Shown: piece after piece, positions 1 to 10,500 of the stretch
How the letters are laid out: the number at the start of each line of letters is the position of its first letter
Numbering within the stretch: position 1 is the stretch's first letter
Source: Phoronis ovalis
Lineage: Eukaryota; Phoronida; Phoronidae
Assembly: GCA_028565635.1 (NCBI GenBank)
Contig: JAOXYB010006901.1
Location: forward strand, 1 to 20,141
Direction of reading: 5' to 3'
Length of the DNA stretch: 20,141 bases
Program-made: the position numbers and the translations under genes
Notes under the pieces: generated by a model
Seen by the model: the letters and a program-made list of their open reading frames with translations, nothing else
Database searches by the model: none
Told to the model about the DNA's origin: nothing

Positions 1-741
1 GGCCTCGACCAATAAACGTTTTTTCGAACACTATTTCGCCATATTGTTCAGTTACCCGACCAATATTTGTATAATATTGTACGGGCAATTTTGTATGCAA
101 CCAGGCAGCAAGGAAAAATGGGCGGATTTTAGTCCCCTGTTGGCTTTTTACCTTAAGAAGATCACATTGTTTTACATAATAAAGCAACACAAAGTCCTCT
201 ATATGTACAAACATCTATGTAACACTGAAAAGCACACCTTCTTAAAAGCCGCGGGAAAAATCCTTCATCTAAAATCCACGAGATATCCTATTTTTTTCAT
301 GAGCAACGCAGAATATTTAAAGCGTAACGCGAAGACGGTTCCATATCTTTTACCAGACGATAAAATGGAACCTGAACAAGCTGTTTAGCGGTTTGCATCT
401 TTGTCAAATATTCAGGTCTCCGATTTAATTTAAAAAAAGGCCTCTAGTAGCACAAGGAAGAGTACAAACTATTCTACGTTTTCCGCGTTTATCTTGCTTA
501 CCAAACTGCATCTGCCATTGCGGGGAATCGAAAATGTATTCATTTTTGCCGCACTATGCAATATGATATGGTCCTCGCGCACAGGACCAGTTAATGGCTA
601 ACAATCATTCGCGGATTTGCAAAGAAGAAACCAATCTTTTCAAACTTTCCAAGGCTGTACATACTTGAAATCGCGTTTTAAAGTATGAACTAAAACAAAT
701 ATTGGTCGGGTAACTGTACAATATGGCGAAAGTGTGTCCTG
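1..741. mobile_element. Terminal-inverted-repeat element, probably non-autonomous (left edge cut by window)
   Basis: About 40 bases near the left edge (about 28-72, from ACACTATTTCGCCATATTG to CCGACCAATATTTGT) recur inverted at about 693-733, with a 3-base gap and few mismatches. This is the layout of a DNA transposon or MITE of about 0.7 kb. The first 80 bases recur in direct orientation at 742-822. An open frame at 44-388 lies inside the element; it begins within the repeat arm and matches no domain I recognise, so I do not call it a gene. The exact left end cannot be seen. Confidence 0.55.
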
Positions 742-822
742 CGGCCTCGACCAATAAACGTTTTTTCGAACACTATTTCGCCATATTGTTCAGTTACCTG
801 ACCAATACTTGTATAATAATGA
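742..822 (+). repeat. Second direct copy of the element end
   Basis: This stretch is nearly identical to positions 1-81: it starts GGCCTCGACCAATAAACG and has only a few changes near its 3' end. It could be a truncated second insertion of the same element, or one flank of a nested pair. After 822 the similarity stops. Confidence 0.6.
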
Positions 823-1386
823 CATTCCTTAAACTGTGGCTTTCAACTTCGGTGAATATGTCCAGATGAAATTCTTACAAAAGTTCCAAACAAGAGAAGA
901 GTTCCTTTTCTGAATGCGTATTTCATTACATAAATAGTCAGTTCTTCTGTTGGATCCAAATAGCCTCTAAATTTCTTCACAGTTAATTCTTTAAATGAAA
1001 TAATAATATTAATTAATGATGTCAATTCCTCATATGTTCTACTGTAAATTCTAAATAATAACAATATCAATACAGTCATGTATCCTATATAGTAAGTTTT
1101 AAATGTCTTGTGCCATAAATCCTGCATAATTAGTTGGTCTTGAGTATATCCAGATGTCTTGTATACAAATTAGTGTTGTGGAAGAGCCATTGGCCGTACG
1201 CTACACACATATCCTCATACACTTTTTTTGTGTCCTCTTGTGATTAACACTTTATCAAAGCATTAAAAAGGTAGCAGAATTCTGTACATTCTTCAATTAT
1301 TCAGATTTTAAATTCCACTACCAACTCAATTCGCAATTAGTTTGAATTTGGTAATGATGTGAACACGTTTATATTGTCTTTTACAG

Positions 1387-1509
1387 ACATAGACGAATGC
1401 AAAGACAATACCCATGGGTGCACGCAATTATGCTATAATTTAAAGGGTTCTTATTCCTGCGCCTGTGACCCAGGCTACGTACTTCAAAATGATAAAAAAA
1501 CTTGTAGCG
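1387..1509 (+). CDS. Exon A1: calcium-binding EGF-like module
   Basis: A phase 1-1 exon of 123 nt follows TTTTACAG and ends at GTAAGT. With the incoming G it starts D-I-D-E-C, the calcium-binding cbEGF signature. All six cysteines are present, spaced as in EGF domains. The stretch [12 protein letters not shown] fits the Asp/Asn beta-hydroxylation consensus, again typical of calcium-binding EGF. Known: such modules fold with three disulfides and stack into calcium-stiffened rods. The previous exon lies left of the window or was not recognised. This exon is identical base for base to the one at 7297-7419. Confidence 0.9.
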
Positions 1510-4500
1510 GTAAGTAAGTATGTATCTGTGAATATTGTGGATAATTGAAATCATCGCTGTTCTGTACAAAGTATTTTTTATATCCCATGCTTGTGATCGA
1601 ATTATTATCTTAAATCCGAAGTTAGTTTCGTTCCTAGTTAACATGATATTACACAAAACGCAATTAGCTGCAGTGAGAATCACGACACGTACATACAGTC
1701 ATCCAATGAAGTTTTAAAACTACATATCAGTTCAGACGTAACGACTACAAACACCCTTTTTTAAAGAACTGTTATCTACACTGAAACAGTTATCAGCAAT
1801 TCCGGCCATTCCGTCTCTCCCTCCAGTCAGCATAACCATGTCAGTCTTTCGAAGAAAAATTGTAAAGCCTTTAATTTATAACGATGTTCTAAATTTTAGA
1901 CTGCATTTTTGAAAGATGCACAGGAGTACTTTTCACAACCAGCACATACTACTAGATTTCCTCTGTGTTTTTCTTCCGTTACGATGTCTGCACAGCACCA
2001 TTTTTTGCCGACTACAAGAGGGAAAATAGCTTTCAATCACCATGAGTACTATTTATTTTTGTGTGTTAACGTTACTCCTTTCTGAACACCGTAATACTAG
2101 TTGGAAACAAGAAATCCAATATACACAATATTGATATCTTCTAGATGTTAATGAGTGCACGTTGACCAAGCATAGCTGTCAGCATATCTGTACTAACACT
2201 GTGGGTTCTTATCAATGCCGATGTATGCCAGGTTACAAGCTGCAAAAGGACGAACTATCCTGCATTGGTTAGTACATTTGAGTTAATATCAGAATTACTG
2301 AAATAACCTTTTACTTTCTTCACAGTTAATTCTTTAACTGAAATAATAATATTAATGACTTCAATTCGTCATATGTCCTACTGTAAAGTCTAAATAATAA
2401 CAATATCAATACAGTCATGTATCCTATAGTAAGTTTTAAATGTCTTGTACCATAAATCCTACGTAATTAGTTGGTCTTGAGTATATCCAGATGTCTTGTA
2501 TAAACATTAGTGTTGTGCAAGAGCCATGGGCCGTACGCCGCACATATCCTCATACATTTTTTCTGGTGATTAACACGTTATCAAAGCATTCAAAAAGGTA
2601 ACAGCATTCTGTACATTTTTCAAATACTCATATTTTAAATTCCACTACCAACTTAATTTGCAATAAGTTTGAATTTGGTAATGATGTCAACACGTTTAAA
2701 TTGTCTTTTACAAACACAGACGAATGTAAAGACAATACCCATGGGTGCACGCAATTATGCTATAATTTAAAGGGATCTTATTACTGTGCCTGTGACCCAG
2801 GCTACGTACTTCAAAATGATAAAAAAACTTGTGTCGGTAAGTAAGTATGTATCTGAATATTGTGGATCATTGAAATCATCGCTATTCTGTACAAAATATT
2901 TTTTATATCCCATGCTTGTGATCTAATTATTATCTTAAAATCCGAAGTTTCGTTCCTAGTTAAAATGAAATTACACAAGACACAATCAGCTTCAATGAGA
3001 ACCACTACATACAGTCCATCCAATGAAGTTTTAAAACTACATATCAGTTCAGACGTACTACACACACTCTTTTTAACGAACTGTTATCTATACTGAAACA
3101 AATTATCAGCAAACGTGAAGCCAGTCCTGCCCTCCCTCCAGTCAGCATAACCATTTTAGTCATTCCAAGAAAAAGTTGTATAGCGTTTAGTTTAAAACAA
3201 TGCTCTAAATTGTAGACTGCATTTTTGAGAGATGCACAGGAGTACTTTTCACAACGAACACATACTACTAGCTTTCCTCTGGGTTTTTCCTCCGTTACGA
3301 TGTCTGCACAGCACCATTTTAGCTGACTACTTTTATTGAAGTTAAATATGTAACAAGAGGGAAAATAACTTTTAATCACCACGTAATCAAAAAGGTCTAC
3401 TTATTTTTGAGTGTTATATTACTCCTTTCCGAACACCATAACACCAGTTGGAAAAAAGAAACCCAAAATGAACACTATTGATATGTTCCAGATGTTAATG
3501 AGTGCACGTTGACCAAGCATAGTTGTCAGCATATCTGTACTAACACTGTGGGTTCTTATCAATGCCGATGTATGCCAGGTTACAAGCTGCAAAAGGACGA
3601 ATTATCCATTTGAGTGAATATCAGAATTACTGAAATAACCTTTTACTTTCTTCACAGTTAATTATTTAACTGAAATAATAATATTAATGATGTCAATTCG
3701 TCATTTGTCCTACTGTAAATTCTAAATAATAACAATATCAATACAGTCATGGATCCTATAGTAAGTTTTAAATGTCTTGTACCATAAATCCTTCATAATT
3801 AGTTGGTCTTGAGTATATCCAGATGTCTTGTATACAAATTAGTGTTGTGGAAGAGCCATTGGCCGTATGCTACACACATATCCTCATACATTGTGTTGGT
3901 GTCCTCTTGTGATTAACACGTTATCAAAACATTAAAAAGGTAGCAGAATACTGCACATTCTTCAAATACTCAGATTTTAAATTCCACTACCAACTCAATT
4001 TGCAATTAGTTTGAATTTGATAATGATGTGAACACGTTTATATTGTCTTTTACAGACATAGACGAATGTAAAGACAATACCCATGGATGCACGCAATTAT
4101 GCTATAATTTAAAGGGTTCTTATTCCTGCGCCTGTGACCCAGGCTACGTACTTCTAGATGATAAAAGAACTTGTGTCGGTAAGTAAGTATCTATCTGTGA
4201 ATATTGCGGATCATTGAAATCATCGCTATTCTGTACAAAATACTGTTTATATCCCATGCTTGTGATCGAATTATTATTGTAAAATCCAAAGTTAGTTTCG
4301 TTCCTAGTTAAAATTCGATTACAAGACACAGTCAGCTTCAATGAGAATCACGACATAGTCATCCAATGAAGTTAAATGCATATCAGTTCACACACATATG
4401 CACACACACACACACACACATATGCACACACACATATGCACACACACACACATATGCACACACACATATGCACACACACACATATGCACACACACATATG

Positions 4501-7500
4501 CACACACACACACACACACACATACGCACACACACACACATACTTAGTTTTAGACTAAAATTCTTCTGGTTCAATGGGAGATTCGATGGTTTCCGTGGAA
4601 TCCGGCGTATTCACATCATCACTTATCTGTGCTCTGAAAGAGAAAATATGAACCAATCAATATATTACTTATAATTTAAGGCAAAACATTCCCTAAACCT
4701 ATTACCAAGAAGGAGCTACAACTATGATGGTACATTTGATGACTATAGTATATCAGTTAGCACTTTTTGGCCAACACTACACAAAGCAATCGTATAACAA
4801 TTTGCTGTTTGTCACACTGACAATAAAGAAACTGTTTTTAATATTTATTTTATTTTAAAACTTATAAACATAGTGCAAATAAACAAAGTGTTTGGTTAGG
4901 ACTAGGTACTGTGGGGCTAATATTCGATACATGAGTATACTACAACCAATATAATTATAGTAGTATTGTACACAGTAATATTGAAATATATAATTTTTTC
5001 TCTTTGCTCAAACATATTTTAAATATTGAGCTTGCGTAATAAAATAAGAAGCTTTCGGATTGTTTCGACATTTCTACTACAACTGTTAGGTTAAGTTCCC
5101 GACAGACATGTATGGGCGGAGATCTGAAGTGAGCATGTTACCTCCCATTCCTGGTTCATGACGTTGTCATCACTAGTTCTTGATAATCTGACTTGTGAGC
5201 TGTGCGAACCGCCGAGTCATGGAATCTTACATAGTCAATTACAGTGAAAGTGACGAAAATTCGAATTCTACGTAATTCCTGCCGAATGAGTTCATACATA
5301 ACTGTCAAGATACTCTCTCTTTATCCAACTTTATCCAACTACTTCCATCATTATTTGAAACTCCTGAATTCAGTGTTTGTTTACCATGCAGTAAGCGTGT
5401 TTTTCCCTGGGCAAATACCCCCCATCTATCTGGGTGCCAGCGCAGGAGTTGCAAATGGTCACTGGAGTAGTTGCAGTTGAAGTTGGATAATCAGAGACTA
5501 ACTGGACGGTGATACATGAACTTATTCGGTAGGAATTACATGGATTTCAAAGTTTGAGCACTTTCACTGTAATTGGCTATGTAAGATTCCATGAATGCAT
5601 GTTCGCACATCTCACGTCAGATCATCAAGGCCTAGTGCAGAACTTCATGAACCAGGACTAGTTACCTGTTTCCTATTTCTAAAAGTTTGTGAAAAAGAAA
5701 ACATACCTTACAGTTGTTTCTTGCTCTTCTGCGCAAGTCTCGTTTGTCCACTTTCTTCATTCCTTGAGGATAAATTCCTCGATAAATATAGTCAATTATA
5801 TCCTCCATCGTGTCAGCGTTTAGTCACACTTACTATTCAGGGGGAGCGAACCCATTCAAAAGAGGTAATTAGTGTGTTCAATGGGGCACCTCAAACAGGT
5901 GCTATCAAGTTTTCAAGGGTGCCTGTAATGGGGGATTATAATATTCAGGGGTCACTTTTTAAGGGAGTCATCTACGACTGTTACTGGTGTAACCGTGTTC
6001 AATGTCCCCCTAAAAATATGACTCCCTAAGGGAGTCATTTATTTATCGGAGGAGTAATTTAATTACAGGTTTTGGATGACTCCCGGTAATTATTTTAGGG
6101 GGGTCATCTACGACTGTTACACCGGGCCAAAATGTATGGATTCTTTTTCTTTACTCAGGGTTCTAAGCACTTTTCTGACTCATAGTTAAATTATGTTGTT
6201 TTATACCAGGTATTTTAAATCCATCAAATGCTTTCATTTCCTTACAGATGTGAACGAATGTACTTCTAACAACACATGTCACCACTTGTGTATTAACACC
6301 CCGGGTTCATACTTCTGCGCATGTAAACCAGGTCACGTACTGCAAAGTGACGGACACTTTTGCCAAGGTATATGAATATTAACTAAAACTGCTAAAAATA
6401 AGTAACGTATGGTGTTTTCTTACTAGGTACTAATTGTATGGCTACCATTTTTAAGATAAGCTTCCAACAATATAGATCGATATTCAAATATAAACTGTAC
6501 AACAGATAATTACTTATGCAAACAAGATAAAGATTCGTTCTCATCGATTTTTACTTAAGTTTGACTCTAAAAATATTTAAAATGTAATACAGAACTTGTT
6601 ATGTGTAAAACGTTTACGGTAGTGTAATTACCAGGGAGAAATACAAAGGGAAATCTGCAGTTAGTTAACTCGGTACAAATAGAAAACGGTATTTTTATTA
6701 CACGTCATAGAATGGTACTTCAGCTTGTATACCTAATAATTGAGAAAAAAAATTAGTTCATTATTGGGATGGTGTTTAGAAAATTTCTCAAGTACACTTT
6801 TGAAACATAGCATTAACTGTAGTACGGAGTATTTTGCCGAAACAGAAAACAAATAAAAACGATATAGTAATCTGGAAGAAACCTGATTTGTATTATGATG
6901 GCGTATAGGTAGGTGTAAAAAAGTGGCTACCAGCAATATACACATGAATGTACACCTCTAAAATATCATTTGTTGCGGGCATCAGCTACTAGCAATGCAG
7001 TATTACTTGGTATGGTTATAATTTCGAATGGTTGAAGCACTACATTATCATCACTCTAAATATTTAGAAAATTAGCATTTTAAATTAAGCAAAGAGATAC
7101 TTTAAAAGTGTGATGAGATCAGTAAATGTTGGACTGATTTTTCTACTAATAAAAGTTAAGTCGTAGCTGCATCAACAACAAAGCATTAAAAAGGTAGCAG
7201 AATACTATACATTCTTAAAATATTCCACTACCAACTCAATTTGCAATTAGTTTGAATTTGGTAATGCTATGAACACGTTTATATTGTCTTTTACAGACAT
7301 AGACGAATGCAAAGACAATACCCATGGGTGCACGCAATTATGCTATAATTTAAAGGGTTCTTATTCCTGCGCCTGTGACCCAGGCTACGTACTTCAAAAT
7401 GATAAAAAAACTTGTAGCGGTAAGTAAGTATGTATCTGTGAATATTGTGGATAATTGAAATCATCGCTATTCTGTGCAAAATATTTGTTATATCCCATGC

Positions 7501-10500
7501 TTGTGATCGAATTATTATCTTAAAATCCAAAGTTAGTTTCGTTCCTAGTTAAAATTCGATTACAAGACACAGTCAGCTTCAATGAGAATCACGACATAGT
7601 CATCCAATGAAGTTAAATGCATATCAGTTCAGACGTAACGACTACAAACACCCTTTTTTAATGAACGGTTATCTATACTGAAACCAGTTATCAGCAATTC
7701 CGGCCATTCCGGCTCTCCTCCAATCAGCATAGCCATTCTAATCATTCCAAGAAAAAAATGTAAAGTCTTTTGTTTATAACAATGCTCTAAATTGTACGAT
7801 ATATTAATCTGGAAGAAACCTGATTTGTATTATGATGGCGTATAGGTAGATGTAAAAAAGTGGCTACCAGCAATATACACATACATGTACACCTCCAAAA
7901 TATCATTTGTTGCAGGCATCAGCTACTAGTATTGCAGTAATAGAGTATTACTTATTATGGTTATAATTTCGAATGGTTAAAGCACTACATGATCACTAGT
8001 AATAATAACACAGGCTCCTGCATATCTGGAAAAAATAATCTTTTAGAGGGAATATCCGCATGTGTATAAACCGGACATATTGTGGCATTGATGTACAGTG
8101 GTAATAGCACGGCTGCGGGGTAATTTTAGTACGAGAATAGATGGACCGCATGCTGTAATCCCATAATTATACACGTAACAGTTATATATGAATGAAGTCA
8201 GACTACTATAATAATCTAATAAATGTCTTGTTCAATTCACGATTTATTTTTACGACATATCACACAAATGGAATAGAAACTTTAATTTGCCTCTTTTCTA
8301 AAACTGACGCAATATGCATCTATGGCATATAAAGTATATTTTCTACATCGCATATTGTTGATAAATATTGGCTATATACGATATACACGTACATGTACTA
8401 GGCTTGTCTACTCCACTTTATAACTAGTCATATTACAATGATTACAATATAAAAATATAATATATTACTCTTCATTCAGCGATAGCATAGTCAATTATTA
8501 AAAACCAACGCGAAAGTTTTTGGCAATGACACTTAAATAACAAGAATTTATTTACTGTTTCAACGTAACGCCTAACGACACAACTTCTTGAATCGACGAC
8601 CAACTGATCGCCGGGGCTATTTATACTCCCCCAAGGACGACAAATGAGTTTGCTGCGTTCCGCGCGCCGCCAAGCGGCATATCACAAAATAACAGTGTAT
8701 GGTGTATATAAAGTTTAGCTCGCCCTTTAAGGCACTTTCGATATCAGTAATAACAATATATATAATCTTACTAATAAAGTGAAACTGGAAATTTTAATCG
8801 CAATCAAATCGCAAATAAATAACAAGTAATCTGGGGTGGATTTTTCGAAATGTATTTATCACTTAAGTCTAAGCTTGTGATGCGTTTATGACTAAATTTA
8901 GACTAAGTTTAGATTTTGCGATACACTTTAAGTTTTATTTAGTCCCAGCAACATTTACACGTAGCGAGTAATTATGTCTGAGAAGTCTTAGAATTGAAAT
9001 TTCTACAAACATAGTACAAAGGAAAGTTGTGAGTCTATTTAGAGACAAAATTTGAATCTTGAAAAAAGTTGCATTTTATTTGCTGGTGTAATGAAATAAT
9101 TTGGTTTTTATTATAGCGAAGATATTTTGTTTAATGAAACATAAAAAACAACATTGCGCTTTTTCAGCATTACTTATATTGCATATATCATATGTGCATT
9201 TCAGACATCGATGAGTGCGCTACACATGACAAGGGGGGTTGTGATCATACCTGTATTAATATGGAAGGTTCTTTCAAATGCTCGTGTGACGATGGCTACC
9301 AGTTAACAGAAGATCATTTTACTTGCCAAGGTAAGTATGAGACGAAACCTAAAAATACGGAATACTTTATCTATATTAATATTAATGAGATGACGAGATA
9401 GCTGAACCATTATTTCAAAGCAACCAACACAATTGATTATAACTTTAATTAACAATTGCAAGATGAAACGTGATATCTGACTATCTGCAAGTCAAGTATT
9501 CTAGGCAACTAACAGACACATTATAATTTATTTAGATTGTTTTGTTTCATTTAGTTGCTGGTTCCTGCAACAGAACCCACCTTTCTACCCCGGATAATAG
9601 TTTTAAAAGCTGCATTAAAAATGGCGTCGGAACTGAAGACGTTTGTCACATTAGTTGTGTCGGTGATATGAAATACAATGGGGAGAGCAACATGTATGTA
9701 TGCAATCAAGAAACTACGTGGCTTTGGAAATCAAGGGCAACCGCAGCTGACAAGTACGAAAGTATTAAACATGGGGAATGCGAAGGTGATTCCTATTGAC
9801 AATTGGACATTGTGAATGTCCTTTTGCCAAACATGAGTTTAATTATTACGATATGTCTTTGCCAAATAGAAAATCTATGAGGATGATCGATAATCAAAAA
9901 CTGATTTTATAGAAAATAAATTGTGGAATTTGCTTTGACCAGGAAGTATATTCATTGCTTTATTTTATTCAGCCCTCTTATATTGCCAATTTTTCAGTTA
10001 CTAATTCACCGACCACATTATACGTATTTTATTTGATTGTTATTAATTAAAAAGTGTGTACGGACCAACTTATTTGACTCAATATTACAAATACTAGCGT
10101 ATATTTGGTTGGACCCTTTAGAGCAAACCAGGATGAAGGTCTAGAGTGGTTCGAAGGTGGATTCCTGAACCCATAGGTCTTACTGACACAGTTGTTACTT
10201 TTTATGCGTATTTATTGTAAGTTGCAATCTGATTGGGCGCCGAATTTATAATTTATGATAAATAAAGAATCACTGTCCTGTTTTGAGATAATAAGGGTAA
10301 ATAAAGCTGATTATCTCAGGTATTAGTCGTGGAGGTATGGAATAATAATTGCTGCATTTATTCCTACTGACGTTATATATACATGCTAGGGTGTGTTGAA
10401 ACTATATCCTATTGTATCGTTAGTACTTTCAATAACTGTAGTGGCAGACACATTAACAAGTAAATCATTGCATTTTTGTAGTTACGCTGTTTAAATTAAT

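Larger units (their letters stand above)
950..4390 (+). repeat. Tandem segmental duplication of a two-exon EGF module (2.5 units of about 1.34 kb)
   Basis: Unit 1 (about 950-2300), unit 2 (about 2300-3640) and partial unit 3 (about 3640-4390) share both intron and exon sequence. Markers are TTCTTCACAGTTAATT near 976, 2316 and 3650; exon A at 1387, 2720 and 4056; and exon B at 2145 and 3492. Matching points are 1327-1347 bp apart. Unit 3 is cut off after exon A and its following intron, where a CA microsatellite begins. Because A and B are both phase 1-1, each added unit lengthens the protein in frame by two EGF modules. Confidence 0.9.

Noticed and set aside
44-388. 114-codon open frame inside the left element
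   Set aside because: It begins within the inverted-repeat arm. The tail has a vague zinc-finger-like L-K-R-N-A-K-T-V-P look, but the rest has no ordered Cys/His pattern, so no family can be supported.
843-1127. 94-codon minus-strand open frame
   Set aside because: Much of it lies in intron sequence repeated in all tandem units, and the frame is not kept in the other copies. No domain was recognised.
1381-1683. Minus-strand open frames over exon A copies (also near 2811, 4144 and 7291)
   Set aside because: They are antisense shadows of the EGF exons and duplicated introns. The sense strand carries the six-cysteine pattern and conserved splice sites.
950-4390. Regularly spaced similar blocks considered as a CRISPR-like array
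   Set aside because: The unit is 1.34 kb with spliced exons and no short repeat/spacer pattern; it is a segmental duplication in an animal gene.
4366-4674. Open frames rich in Thr/His (plus strand) and Cys/Val (minus strand)
   Set aside because: They are translations of the CA microsatellite; the bias follows from the repeat.
5595-6029. 144-codon open frame on the plus strand
   Set aside because: It crosses the right arm of the foldback element and the palindromic block, and has no domain or splice support.
10140-10200. GGTTCGAA word resembling a tRNA or SINE B box
   Set aside because: No A box, acceptor stem or tail is present at the right distance; no tRNA can be folded by eye.
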